Assembly: GCF_000744835.1 (NCBI RefSeq)
Contig: NZ_JQMS01000001.1
Location: 2,356,001 to 2,420,000, forward strand
Reading direction: 5' to 3'
Source of the DNA: Flavobacterium sp. 83
Lineage (GTDB): Bacteria > Bacteroidota > Bacteroidia > Flavobacteriales > Flavobacteriaceae
Length of the DNA stretch: 64,000 bases
Shown: positions 43,567-52,700 of the stretch, one piece after another
How the letters are laid out: the number at the start of each line of letters is the position of its first letter
How positions within the stretch are numbered: position 1 is the first letter of the stretch
Position numbers and translations under genes: made by a program
The notes under the pieces: generated by a model
The model's database searches: none
Told to the model about the DNA's origin: nothing
Seen by the model: only the letters and a program-made list of their open reading frames with translations

Positions 43567-43764
43567 TAGGATCTTATTTTATAAAGTATTCAAAAATAGT
43601 TTTTTTAGTGAAATTTACCAGATAAAATAGGTATAAAATTTGACTTATTTTACTAGCGCAATTTCTTTGCCAAAGTATTTTTAAAAAAAAATACTTTATC
43701 TCAAAAGATAATTTTTTTTGATTTTTTCTTATTTGATTTTCGGTCATATAATACGCTATATATT

Positions 43765-43772
43765 TATATTTG
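43765..43772 (+). promoter_or_regulatory. -7 box upstream of the FAD/Fe-S dehydrogenase
   Basis: TATATTTG matches TAnnTTTG. It lies 49 nt before ATG 43821 and overlaps the TTG that would be the longest start, which argues against that start. No TTTG -33 element is at the usual distance. Confidence 0.45.
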
Positions 43773-43820
43773 TCAAATAATGCTGTAGTATCAGCTTTTA
43801 TGAAATATAATGTATCAACC

Positions 43821-46736
43821 ATGCCAACCTCACTTCAACTAGAACAATTGTCTCAATCATTAGAAGGAACACTTTTATATGATAATCTTCATAAAACACT
43901 TTATGCCACAGATGCTTCGGCATATAGAATTATGCCACTTGCCGTAGCACTTCCAAAAAATGAAGAAGACATTATCAAAATTATTCGCTTTGCAGCAAAA
44001 AATAAAATTTCAATAACGCCTAGAACTGCCGGAACTTCATTGGCAGGACAAACCGTAGGTAGCGGAATTATTGTTGATGTTTCGAAATATTTTACCAAGA
44101 TTGTTGCTTTCGATGCAAATAAAAAAACGGTAACGGTACAACCAGGAGTGATTCGTGATGAACTGAATTTGTTCTTGAAACCACACGGTTTGTTTTTTGG
44201 ACCCAATACTTCTACCTCAAATCGATGTATGATAGGAGGGATGGTAGGGAATAATTCATCGGGAACTACATCAATACGTTATGGCGTAACCCGAGATAAA
44301 ATTGTGGAATTAAAAGCTGTTTTGAGTGATGGAAGTACCGCAGTATTCAAAGATTTGACTTCGGAAGAATTCTTGGAAAAAGCAAAAGGAAATACACTTG
44401 AGAACACAATTTATAAAGCAATTTATGAGGAACTTTCGAATGTAGAAAACCAGAAAGAAATTGTAAAGGAGTTTCCAAAACCAGAAATTCACAGGCGAAA
44501 TACGGGTTATGCTATAGATTTATTATTAAAATCAGAACTGTTTTCAGGAACAGAAAAAACAATAAACTTAGGGAAATTACTTTGTGGAAGCGAAGGAACT
44601 TTAGCATTTACTACAGAAATAACGTTGAAAGTGGATGATTTACCGCCAACGAATAATGTCATGGTAGTAGCGCATTTTCATACCATTCAAGAAAGTTTAG
44701 AAGCCGTAGTCACAGCGATGAAACATCATTTGTACACGTGTGAAATGATGGATGACACCATATTAGATTGTACTAAAACAAACAGAGAACAAGCCAAAAA
44801 CAGGTTTTTTATACAAGGGGAACCAAAAGCAGTTATTATGCTTGAAGTAGCGTCTCATCATAGCATGGAAGATGCCGAATCACAAGCTAATGCTTTGATA
44901 GCAGATCTAGAAAGAAATAATTTTGGTTATGCTTTACCTAAAATTTACGGCTCTGATATTGATAAAATAAATGAGTTGCGTAAAGCAGGTCTCGGGCTTT
45001 TAGGAAGTATTGTTGGTGATGATAAAGCAGCTGATTCTATTGAAGATACCGCTGTCGAGTTAAGTGATTTACCCAATTATATTGCCGAGTTCTCCGCAAT
45101 GATGCAGCGTCATGGCCAGAGCGCCATTTATTATGCCCATGCCGGAGCCGGAGAAATTCACTTGCGACCTGTTTTAAATTTAAAAACGAAAGAAGGATTG
45201 CACCAATTTAGAAATATCGCTACCGAAGTAGCTATTTTGGTAAAAAAATATAGGGGATCATTGAGTGGGGAACATGGAGACGGAATAGTTCGTGGTGAGT
45301 TTTTACCTTTTATGATTGGAGAAAAGAATTACGAATTATTAAAGCGAGTAAAAAAGGCTTTTGATCCAGATACTATTTTAAATGTTGGAAAAATTGTAAA
45401 TGCCTTCAAAATGGATGAAAACCTTCGAGTAGAAGCGGGAAGGGTTGAACCGGATATCAAAACGATTCAGGATTTCTCTGATAGTATGGGGATTTTGCGT
45501 GCTGCTGAGAAATGCAATGGTTCAGGAGATTGCAGAAAATTACCTTCGGCTGGCGGTACTTTATGTCCAAGTTATCGAGCTACACGGAATGAAAAAGATA
45601 CGACTCGTGCCAGAGCCAATGCGCTGCGAGAATATTTGACGCATTCAGAAAAAGACAATAAGTTCAATCACGAAGAATTATATAAAGTTTTTGAATTGTG
45701 TGTAAGTTGTAAAGCTTGTGCAAGCGAATGCCCAAGTAATGTAGATGTAGCTGCTTTAAAATCGGAATTTTTGTATCAATACCAAAAAGCAAACGGATTT
45801 TCATTGCGGAATAAAATATTTGCTTTCAACTCTAAATTAAATAACCTGGGGAGCGTTACTCCTTCGATTACTAATTTTATAGTTAATTTACCTTTGGTAA
45901 AAAATAGTATGGGTATTGCTCCAAAAAGAGAAGTTCCTTTATTGGCTCCGACTACTTTTAGAAAATGGTATAAAAAAAATAAATCAAAAGCGCCAAGTAC
46001 TTCTTTTGCAAACGGAAAAGTATATTTGTTTTGTGATGAGTTTACCAATTATTACGATGTTTCGGTAGGAATAGATGCCTACGAATTACTGACAGGAATT
46101 GGCTATGAAGTAATTGTCGTGGATCATGAGGAAAGTGGAAGAGCTTTTATATCCAAAGGTTTTCTGGAAGAAGCAAAAGCAATTGCCAATAAAAATGTTG
46201 CTGTTTTTTCGACTATAATTACTGATAATTCTCCTTTAATAGGAATAGAACCATCGGCGATATTAACTTTTAGGGATGAATACATCCGTTTGGTAGATGA
46301 TAAAGACAATGCCGAAAAATTATCCAAAAATGTATTTACCATCGAAGAGTTTTTTAAAAATGAGATTACAACTGGAAAAATTCATTCTGAACAATTTTCT
46401 GATGCGGAGCGAACAATAAAAATTCATGGGCACTGTCATCAAAAGTCATTGAGTTCTATTGAAGCGACTTTTGCTATGTTGAATGTACCAAAAAACAGTT
46501 CGGTTACGATTTATAATTCGGGATGTTGTGGAATGGCAGGTTCTTTTGGATATGAAAAAGAGCATTATGACATTAGTATGCAAATGGGAGAAGATACTTT
46601 GTTTCCAAAAATCAGAGCGACTGATGCCACTATAACCATTGCTGCTGCTGGGACAAGTTGTCGTCATCAGATTTTTGACGGTACCAATAGAAAAGCGCTG
46701 CATCCGGTATCAGTTTTAAAGTCATATTTAAAATAG
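43821..46736 (+). CDS. Fused FAD-linked oxidase / Fe-S 2-hydroxyacid dehydrogenase
   Basis: 971 residues from ATG 43821. An ATG at 43800 is an alternative, and a TTG at 43770 is unlikely because a -7 box overlaps it. An FAD-binding domain of the PCMH type (about 25-240; PRTAGTSLAGQ, GGMVGNNSSGTTSIRYG) is followed by an FAD-oxidase C domain. A ferredoxin-like region has CNGSGDCRK starting at residue 565 and CVSCKACASECP at 627. CCG domains (HCHQKS, SGCCGMAGSFG) close it. This GlcD/GlcF-type fusion resembles YdiJ-like D-lactate or D-2-hydroxyglutarate dehydrogenases that donate electrons to the membrane pool. The exact substrate is not clear from sequence. Confidence 0.88.
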   Translation: MPTSLQLEQLSQSLEGTLLYDNLHKTLYATDASAYRIMPLAVALPKNEEDIIKIIRFAAKNKISITPRTAGTSLAGQTVGSGIIVDVSKYFTKIVAFDANKKTVTVQPGVIRDELNLFLKPHGLFFGPNTSTSNRCMIGGMVGNNSSGTTSIRYGVTRDKIVELKAVLSDGSTAVFKDLTSEEFLEKAKGNTLENTIYKAIYEELSNVENQKEIVKEFPKPEIHRRNTGYAIDLLLKSELFSGTEKTINLGKLLCGSEGTLAFTTEITLKVDDLPPTNNVMVVAHFHTIQESLEAVVTAMKHHLYTCEMMDDTILDCTKTNREQAKNRFFIQGEPKAVIMLEVASHHSMEDAESQANALIADLERNNFGYALPKIYGSDIDKINELRKAGLGLLGSIVGDDKAADSIEDTAVELSDLPNYIAEFSAMMQRHGQSAIYYAHAGAGEIHLRPVLNLKTKEGLHQFRNIATEVAILVKKYRGSLSGEHGDGIVRGEFLPFMIGEKNYELLKRVKKAFDPDTILNVGKIVNAFKMDENLRVEAGRVEPDIKTIQDFSDSMGILRAAEKCNGSGDCRKLPSAGGTLCPSYRATRNEKDTTRARANALREYLTHSEKDNKFNHEELYKVFELCVSCKACASECPSNVDVAALKSEFLYQYQKANGFSLRNKIFAFNSKLNNLGSVTPSITNFIVNLPLVKNSMGIAPKREVPLLAPTTFRKWYKKNKSKAPSTSFANGKVYLFCDEFTNYYDVSVGIDAYELLTGIGYEVIVVDHEESGRAFISKGFLEEAKAIANKNVAVFSTIITDNSPLIGIEPSAILTFRDEYIRLVDDKDNAEKLSKNVFTIEEFFKNEITTGKIHSEQFSDAERTIKIHGHCHQKSLSSIEATFAMLNVPKNSSVTIYNSGCCGMAGSFGYEKEHYDISMQMGEDTLFPKIRATDATITIAAAGTSCRHQIFDGTNRKALHPVSVLKSYLK

Positions 46737-47038
46737 GATAGTACTTGTTTTGGAACATTAAATGTGTAATATTTGTAAAAAATGAATTTAGTTTAAAAGT
46801 TTTGTTTTATATCTGTTATTTCGTAAAAATTAGGGCTATTAAATATTGATTTGATATTTTTTAATGGTTAAAAAAACGAAATATGGAATGAGATGTGAAG
46901 TTAAAAACAAAATAGTTTCCTTAAAATTTCTAATATTGAAATTGTTTTATATATTTGATTTTTTATAAAATTTACGTTATTTTCGGATTAAACCGTAAAA
47001 TTTACGACAGATTAATTTTTAATGATAAAATTTACAAT
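46737..47038. other. Leader of the amino-acid permease gene
   Basis: 302 bp. The first 220 bp show no structure I can name. The last 75 bp hold three copies of TAAAATTTAC at exactly 30-bp spacing, listed separately. Confidence 0.5.
46966..47035 (+). repeat. Three TAAAATTTAC boxes at exact 30-bp spacing before the permease start
   Basis: Copies at 46966-46975, 46996-47005 and 47026-47035; the last ends 3 nt before ATG 47039. Each copy centres on the odd palindrome TAAA-A-TTTA (the middle copy extends to CGTAAAATTTACG). A 30-bp period is close to three helical turns, as for a set of operators on one DNA face. In the frame open upstream of the permease, the period would give a ten-residue repeat with a KIY core, so a leader-peptide explanation is also possible. 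Confidence 0.6.
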
Positions 47039-48970
47039 ATGGCATTAAGTGGTTTATTCAGAAAGAAAACAGTACAAGACATTCTAAAACAGGTCGAAAA
47101 GAATAATGCGGATGGGCATAATGCACTTGGAAAGCATTTAACCGCTCGTGATTTAACCGCCTTTGGAATTGCAGCAATCGTAGGAGCCGGTATTTTTAGT
47201 ACTATAGGAAAAGCAAGTGCTGATGGAGGTCCTGCAGTTATCTTTCTTTTCTTGTTTACTGCCATAGCCTGTAGTTTTGCGGCCTTTGCTTATGCTGAAT
47301 TTGCTTCGATGGTCCCTGTTTCCGGAAGTGCTTATACTTATTCTTATGTAGCTTTTGGAGAAATAATCGCTTGGATTATTGGTTGGGCATTAATAATGGA
47401 ATATGCAGTAGGGAATATAACCGTTGCCATATCGTGGAGTGATTATTTTACCGGATTGCTCGATAGTATGGGGGTTCATCTTCCACAATATGCCCAAATG
47501 GATTATTTATCGGCTTCCAATGGTTTTAAAGATGCAACAGCTTTAATGCAAAGTGGGAAAACATTTGAAAATCTAAGTTTAGCAACACAAGCGGCATATA
47601 CAGCATGGACTACTTCACCTGTTATTGGTTCCTTTCACCTTGTGGCTGATTTACCAGCTTTATTAATTATTGTTTTAATTACGGCTTTGGTTTACCGCGG
47701 TATGAAAGAGTCTCGTAATGCAAGTAATATAATGGTAGTTGTTAAATTATGCATTGTACTTTTAGTAATAGCAGTAGGGATTTTTTATGTAGATGTTGAT
47801 AATTGGCATCCGTTTGCGCCTAATGGAGTTTCAGGCGTTTTAAAAGGAGTTTCGGCCGTATTCTTTGCTTATATCGGGTTTGATGCAATTTCTACAACTG
47901 CTGAAGAATGTAAAGATCCGCAACGCGATTTACCAAAAGGAATGATGTGGGCCATTATTATTTGTACCCTTTTATATATTGCAATCGCATTAGTATTAAC
48001 TGGTATGGTAAGCTACAATGAATTGAATGTAGGAGATCCATTAGCATTTGTATTTGATAAACTGCATTTAAAATGGATGTCGGGAATAATTGCTGTAAGT
48101 GCTGTAATTGCCATGGCAAGTGTTTTATTGGTCTTTCAAATGGGACAACCTCGTATCTGGATGAGTATGAGTCGTGATGGATTATTGCCGAAGCGTTTTT
48201 CTAAAGTACATCCAAAATTCAAAACACCTTCTTACGCTACAATTGTTACTGGTTTTGTAGTGGCAATACCTGCTTTGTTTTTGAATTTAACCATGGTTAC
48301 AGATTTATGTAGTATTGGGACTTTGTTTGCTTTCGTATTGGTTTGTGCAGGAGTTTTGGCTTTGCAAAACAGAACCGATATTCCTCGTGGAAAATTCAAA
48401 ACACCTTACGTGAATTCAAAATTCATTATGCCAGTTTTAATGATAATGGGATTGGTTTTTGCTTTTGGATACAACAAAAAAAACACAATGGATTTCATTA
48501 CTAATGAAACCCAAATCAATAGTTCAGCAGCAATAATTACATCATTAAATAAAGAAGAAACTCAAAAAGTATATGATTATTTAGTAAGTGTTGATGCTAA
48601 AAATGCGACAACAGGTACGCCGGATTTAGAATTTTTGCTAAGTCAATACCAACAAGATGATGCGAAATATGCTAGTGTAATTGCCAGTTTACCAGTATCA
48701 GATTCAGTTAAGTATGAAAGTGGTTTAGGATTGTTTAAACATAAAATACCAATGTGGATTTTTCTGATTGTTTTGGTTGGACTATCCGTTTGGTCGTTTA
48801 AGGAAAATTTGTCATTAATTCCATTACTTGGTTTAATCTGTTGTTTGTATATGATGGCAGAACTAAGTGTTTGGAACTGGATTTATTTTACAATTTGGTT
48901 GTTAATAGGTTTAGTGATTTATTTTAGCTTCAGCCGTAACAACAGTAAGTTGAATTTGAAAGAGGTTTAA
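47039..48970 (+). CDS. APC-family cationic amino-acid permease
   Basis: 643 residues from ATG 47039. The frame is open upstream to 46955, but that stretch is the repeat-bearing leader. About 12 or more transmembrane helices include the APC motif LTAFGIAAIVGAGIFSTIG, FAEFASMVPVSGSAYTYSY and the GFDAISTTAEECK stretch typical of basic amino-acid and YfnA-like permeases. A soluble insert of about 90 residues (about 490-580) lies before the last two helices. A further insert near residues 145-190 is present. The likely role is amino-acid uptake at the inner membrane. Followed by a terminator. Confidence 0.9.
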   Translation: MALSGLFRKKTVQDILKQVEKNNADGHNALGKHLTARDLTAFGIAAIVGAGIFSTIGKASADGGPAVIFLFLFTAIACSFAAFAYAEFASMVPVSGSAYTYSYVAFGEIIAWIIGWALIMEYAVGNITVAISWSDYFTGLLDSMGVHLPQYAQMDYLSASNGFKDATALMQSGKTFENLSLATQAAYTAWTTSPVIGSFHLVADLPALLIIVLITALVYRGMKESRNASNIMVVVKLCIVLLVIAVGIFYVDVDNWHPFAPNGVSGVLKGVSAVFFAYIGFDAISTTAEECKDPQRDLPKGMMWAIIICTLLYIAIALVLTGMVSYNELNVGDPLAFVFDKLHLKWMSGIIAVSAVIAMASVLLVFQMGQPRIWMSMSRDGLLPKRFSKVHPKFKTPSYATIVTGFVVAIPALFLNLTMVTDLCSIGTLFAFVLVCAGVLALQNRTDIPRGKFKTPYVNSKFIMPVLMIMGLVFAFGYNKKNTMDFITNETQINSSAAIITSLNKEETQKVYDYLVSVDAKNATTGTPDLEFLLSQYQQDDAKYASVIASLPVSDSVKYESGLGLFKHKIPMWIFLIVLVGLSVWSFKENLSLIPLLGLICCLYMMAELSVWNWIYFTIWLLIGLVIYFSFSRNNSKLNLKEV

Positions 48971-48990
48971 ATTTTAAATATTTATAAAGT

Positions 48991-49022
48991 AAATCGTCTT
49001 GTGTAAGCAAGACGATTTTTTT
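48991..49022 (+). terminator. Terminator after the permease gene
   Basis: AAATCGTCTTG (48991-49001), loop TGTAAG, CAAGACGATTT (49008-49018), then T-run. Strong 11-bp perfect stem. Confidence 0.88.
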
Positions 49023-49028
49023 GTTTAT

Positions 49029-49065
49029 AAAAAAAATCCGTTCGAAATATATTTTCAAACGGATT
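49029..49065 (-). terminator. Terminator of the trans-sulfuration gene
   Basis: AATCCGTTCGAAA (from 49035) pairs with TTTCAAACGGATT (to 49065) with a single mismatch. Read on the minus strand it is followed by eight T. It lies between convergent genes, back to back with the permease terminator. Confidence 0.8.
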
Positions 49066-49114
49066 CAACAAACTACAACAAACTAAAAAAAAACTATTCC
49101 ATCAAAACAGATTC

Positions 49115-50320
49115 TTATGTGAGTACATTCAATTCTATCATGCATTTTTTCATCATCTGGTAGGTTCTTTCAATATCATTATCTAAACCTATAGAAAACC
49201 GAATTAAACCATCAGTCAATCCCATTGCTATTTGTTCGTCCATTGGAATTTCGCTTGAAGTAGAAGTTCCCGGCGCACTAAATAAGGTTTTGTAAAACCC
49301 CAAACTCACTGCCAAATAACCGAGGTTTTTTGCCTGCATCAATTCCATTAATTCATTGGCTTTCGCCAAAGTTCCAACATCAAGTGTCATCATTCCGCCA
49401 AAACCATATTCCGGATTAATCATCGTTTTATAGATTTCGTGGCTTGGATGACTTGCTAATCCAGGATAAACTGTTTTCAGTCCGTCTTTTTCAAAACGTT
49501 CTGCCAGATACATCGCATTGTAACTGTGTTGTTTCATTCTAATATGTAATGTGCGCAAATTTTTCATTACACTCGCCGAACGTAAACTATCCATTGTTGG
49601 TCCAAGTAGCATACTGGCACCACTATTCACATTTTTTAAACTATCGATAAATTCTTGCGAAGCACACGTTACACCGCCCACCGTATCGCTGCTTCCGTTG
49701 ATGTATTTTGTCAAACTGTGAATCACAATATCAGCACCTAATCGTGCAGGAGAGACTGATAAGGGCGAAAAAGTATTATCTACAACCAATTTCAAATTGT
49801 ATTTTTTTGCAATTTTTGCTAAACTGGCAATATCAGCCACTTCCAGCAAAGGATTACTAACTGTTTCACAATATAAAACTTTAGTTTCCGAAGTAATAGC
49901 AGCTTCTACAACATCTAATTTTGTGATGTCAACAAAAGTGGTTTTGATACCTAATCTCGGCGCGAAATTCTTCAAGAAAGCATATGTTCCACCGTAAATT
50001 GTTCTGCTGGAAACGATGTGATCACCCGTTCCGCATAATTGCAATAGCGTAGGCGTTATTGCTCCCATACCTGAAGCTGAAACATTGGCTGTTTCCGTTC
50101 CTTCCATTGCGGCCAATGCTTTGTCTAAATACAAATTACTTGGAGAGGAATGGCGAGAATACAAATAACAGCCTTCCATATTACCTTCAAAAGTATCAAA
50201 CATGGTCTTTGCCGAGAGGAAAGTATAGGTTGAGGAATCAGAAATCGATGGATTCACACCACCAAATTCACCAAAGTACTGTAAATCCTGAATGTTGTCT
50301 GCGGGATTGAAATTTTTCAT
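49115..50320 (-). CDS. Cys/Met metabolism PLP enzyme (cystathionine gamma-synthase/lyase family)
   Basis: 401 residues, the typical size. The PLP-binding Lys is K205 in IVIHSLTKYINGSSD, and the substrate-phosphate region ASGMGAIT (82-89) and YCETVSNP are present. The residue equivalent to the methionine gamma-lyase Cys (YGC) is Gly (G111 in YGGTYAF), so a dedicated methionine gamma-lyase is less likely. Cystathionine gamma-synthase, cystathionine lyase or O-acetylhomoserine sulfhydrylase activity remain options. A divergent Lrp/AsnC regulator 300 bp away may control it. Confidence 0.85.
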   Translation of the reverse strand: MKNFNPADNIQDLQYFGEFGGVNPSISDSSTYTFLSAKTMFDTFEGNMEGCYLYSRHSSPSNLYLDKALAAMEGTETANVSASGMGAITPTLLQLCGTGDHIVSSRTIYGGTYAFLKNFAPRLGIKTTFVDITKLDVVEAAITSETKVLYCETVSNPLLEVADIASLAKIAKKYNLKLVVDNTFSPLSVSPARLGADIVIHSLTKYINGSSDTVGGVTCASQEFIDSLKNVNSGASMLLGPTMDSLRSASVMKNLRTLHIRMKQHSYNAMYLAERFEKDGLKTVYPGLASHPSHEIYKTMINPEYGFGGMMTLDVGTLAKANELMELMQAKNLGYLAVSLGFYKTLFSAPGTSTSSEIPMDEQIAMGLTDGLIRFSIGLDNDIERTYQMMKKCMIELNVLT

Positions 50321-50620
50321 AATTATTTTTTGTTATTTGAAGCTATTCCTGCTATTCGCTGTATCTTTCTAATCCTGAACTTGTTTCAGGATCCTGAAAC
50401 AAGTTCAGGATTAGAAAGGATGCCGCTGCTATCAGGGCTAGGGATTTCGGTCTGTATAAAATCTATTCAAAATAACAGCGTTATAGATTAATAATCAATC
50501 ATATCGTTTAATATTGGATTTTAAAACTATTATAGTTTAATTATGTAATTTAATTTTCTAAATTAGCTTCTCAAATAAGAATTTTATAGATTATTTATCC
50601 ATTCCAAATTTTTCAATAAA
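50321..50620. other. Divergent region with an embedded palindromic repeat
   Basis: 300 bp between the trans-sulfuration gene and the asnC-type gene. It contains the 54-nt perfect palindrome at 50365-50418 and its flanking GC-richer sequence (about 50343-50450). The rest (about 50450-50620) is AT-rich with no clear -7 box. Confidence 0.5.
50365..50418. repeat. 54-nt perfect palindrome, REP-like element
   Basis: From CTTTCTAATCCTGAACTTG through the centre GGATCC (50389-50394) to its exact complement ending at 50418: 27-bp arms without a mismatch. The flanks (CTATTCCTGCTATTCGCTG on the left, GATGCCGCTGCTATCAGG on the right) are GC-richer than the surroundings and partly complementary, with G-T wobbles. 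This looks like a mobile palindromic element (REP-like) inserted in the intergenic region. No T-run follows, so it is not a simple terminator. Confidence 0.75.
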
Positions 50621-51079
50621 ATGACATTAGATTCAATTGATAAAAAGTTGCTTTTTTTATTACAAACAGATAGTAAGAAGACGACCAAGGAATTGTCCTT
50701 AAAACTTAATCTTTCTGTAACAGCCGTTTACGAACGCATTAAAAAAATGGAAAGGGAAGGGATTATCGATAAATACGTTGTATTAGTCAATCGGTCGAAA
50801 GTTGAGAAAGGATTTGTGGTTTTCTGTCATCTTAAATTAATACAACATACCAAAGAGTTTCTTACTAAGTTTGAAAGTGAAGTTGTAAAACTAAAAGAAG
50901 TGATAGAATGCCATCATGTGAGTGGCGATTATGATTACATATTGAAAATAATAGTTAAAGATATGGAAGCGTACCGAGAATTTTTGGTCACAAAACTCAC
51001 CACATTACAGCATATTGGAAGTACCCACAGCACTTTTATGATTAGCGAAGTGAAAAATACAACCGTTGTTGATATTTAG
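50621..51079 (+). CDS. Lrp/AsnC family transcriptional regulator
   Basis: 152 residues. The winged helix-turn-helix is at about 1-60 (LDSIDKKLLFLLQTDSKKTT, LSVTAVYERIKKMEREGII). The RAM effector domain (about 65-150; ECHHVSGDYDYILKIIVKDM) follows. These regulators respond to amino acids. It is divergent from the Cys/Met PLP enzyme, the classical arrangement of Lrp-type genes next to their target. The amino acid sensed is unknown. The gene ends about 150 bp before lpdA. Confidence 0.92.
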   Translation: MTLDSIDKKLLFLLQTDSKKTTKELSLKLNLSVTAVYERIKKMEREGIIDKYVVLVNRSKVEKGFVVFCHLKLIQHTKEFLTKFESEVVKLKEVIECHHVSGDYDYILKIIVKDMEAYREFLVTKLTTLQHIGSTHSTFMISEVKNTTVVDI

Positions 51080-51185
51080 TATATATGCGAATTTAAGTAG
51101 GTATTCAACGGTATGTAAATACGAATTGCTAAAAATTCATAACAAAAAACCTTGTAAATTAAACTTTAAACAAAACTTAATTCCT

Positions 51186-51193
51186 TAATTTTG
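51186..51193 (+). promoter_or_regulatory. -7 box upstream of lpdA
   Basis: TAATTTTG matches TAnnTTTG and lies 38 nt before the lpdA start. No well-placed -33 TTTG was seen. Confidence 0.45.
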
Positions 51194-51230
51194 TGCAACA
51201 TTTTATAAAAACACAATAAAAAAATATACT

Positions 51231-52634
51231 ATGAGTTCATTTGACGTAGTCATTATAGGTTCTGGACCAGGCGGATATGTATCAGCGATTCGTTGTGCAC
51301 AATTGGGTTTCAAAACAGCAATTATTGAAAAATATTCCACTCTAGGAGGAACTTGCCTAAATGTAGGTTGTATTCCTTCAAAAGCATTACTTGCTTCTTC
51401 TCATCATTACAGTGAAATTGCTCATTTTGCAGATCACGGAATTGAAGTTTCCGGAGAAGTAAAAGTGAACCTTGAAAAAATGATTGCACGTAAACAAGCT
51501 GTTGTTGATCAAACTTCGGGTGGTGTGAAATTTTTAATGGACAAAAATAAAATTACAGTTCTTGAAGGATTAGGTTCGTTTGTTGATGCTACACACGTTG
51601 CTGTTGCAAAAGCAGATGGAACTTCTGAAACTATCGAAGCTAAAAACATCATAATCGCAACAGGTTCTAAACCTTCTTCTTTGCCATTTATCAAAATCGA
51701 TAAAGAAAGAATCATTACTTCTACTGAAGCTTTGAAACTTAAAGAAGTGCCAAAACATTTGGTAATTATTGGTGGTGGAGTAATTGGGATTGAATTAGGT
51801 CAAGTGTATTTACGATTGGGAGCGCAAGTTTCTGTTGTAGAATATTTAGACAGAATCATTCCAGGAATGGATGCTTCATTATCTAAAGAATTGACTAAAG
51901 TATTGAAGAAACAAGGTATGAAATTCTACGTTTCACACAAAGTGAAATCAGTAGAAAGAAATGGCGAAGGCGTTGTAGTTCAAGCTGAAAATGCAAAAGG
52001 AGAAACAATTACGCTGGAAGGAGATTATTCATTAGTTTCTGTGGGTCGTCGTCCGTATACTGATGGATTGAATGCTGATAAAGCAGGCGTGAAAATCTCA
52101 GATAGAGGAATGGTTGAAGTAAATGATCATTTGCAAACCAACGTTCCTAATATTTATGCAATTGGAGATGTAGTTCGTGGAGCTATGCTAGCGCACAAAG
52201 CCGAAGAAGAAGGAACTATGGTTGCTGAGATTATTGCAGGTCAAAAACCACATATTGATTACAACTTGATTCCCGGTGTTGTTTACACTTGGCCAGAAGT
52301 CGCTGCAGTTGGACAAACGGAAGAGCAATTGAAAGCCGCTGGAGTAGATTATAAATCAGGAAGTTTCCCTTTCAAAGCTTTAGGTCGTGCAAGAGCAGGA
52401 GGAGATTTAGACGGATTTGTAAAAATTCTTGCTGATGCAAAAACAGATGAAGTTCTTGGAGTTCACATGATTGGTGCTCGTTGTGCGGATTTAATTGCTG
52501 AAGCAGTTACTGCAATGGAATTCAAAGCATCTGCTGAGGATATTTCAAGAATGTCTCATGCACACCCAACATTTGCAGAAGCAATAAAAGAAGCTGCATT
52601 AGCTGCTACTGATAACAGAGCTTTACATGTGTAA
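51231..52634 (+). CDS. lpdA: Dihydrolipoyl dehydrogenase
   Basis: 467 residues, the E3 flavoprotein of 2-oxoacid dehydrogenase complexes and the glycine cleavage system. The FAD motif VVIIGSGPGGYVSAI, the redox pair C42-C47 in GGTCLNVGCIPSK, an NAD-binding region VIIGGGVIGIELG and the His-Glu pair H445-E450 in HAHPTFAE are visible. It re-oxidises dihydrolipoamide to lipoamide and makes NADH. It is a single gene with its own terminator; no E1 or E2 gene is adjacent, so it is likely shared between complexes. Confidence 0.97.
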   Translation: MSSFDVVIIGSGPGGYVSAIRCAQLGFKTAIIEKYSTLGGTCLNVGCIPSKALLASSHHYSEIAHFADHGIEVSGEVKVNLEKMIARKQAVVDQTSGGVKFLMDKNKITVLEGLGSFVDATHVAVAKADGTSETIEAKNIIIATGSKPSSLPFIKIDKERIITSTEALKLKEVPKHLVIIGGGVIGIELGQVYLRLGAQVSVVEYLDRIIPGMDASLSKELTKVLKKQGMKFYVSHKVKSVERNGEGVVVQAENAKGETITLEGDYSLVSVGRRPYTDGLNADKAGVKISDRGMVEVNDHLQTNVPNIYAIGDVVRGAMLAHKAEEEGTMVAEIIAGQKPHIDYNLIPGVVYTWPEVAAVGQTEEQLKAAGVDYKSGSFPFKALGRARAGGDLDGFVKILADAKTDEVLGVHMIGARCADLIAEAVTAMEFKASAEDISRMSHAHPTFAEAIKEAALAATDNRALHV

Positions 52635-52650
52635 TTAAAAAATATCTTTT

Positions 52651-52689
52651 TAAACAAGAAACCCGCTATCTAAGCGGGTTTCTTGTTTT
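52651..52689 (+). terminator. Terminator after lpdA
   Basis: AAACAAGAAACCCGCT (52652-52667), loop ATCTA, and the perfect 16-bp complement (52673-52688). Convergent with the DoxX-like gene, so it may work for both. Confidence 0.9.
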
Positions 52690-52700
52690 ATAATACTGGA

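Noticed and set aside
43770..43820. TTG 43770 as the start of the FAD/Fe-S dehydrogenase
   Set aside because: It overlaps a TATATTTG promoter box, and the upstream residues have no family match. ATG 43821 (or 43800) is preferred.
49115..50320. Methionine gamma-lyase as a firm name
   Set aside because: The Cys that marks this enzyme is Gly here, so only the wider family is named.
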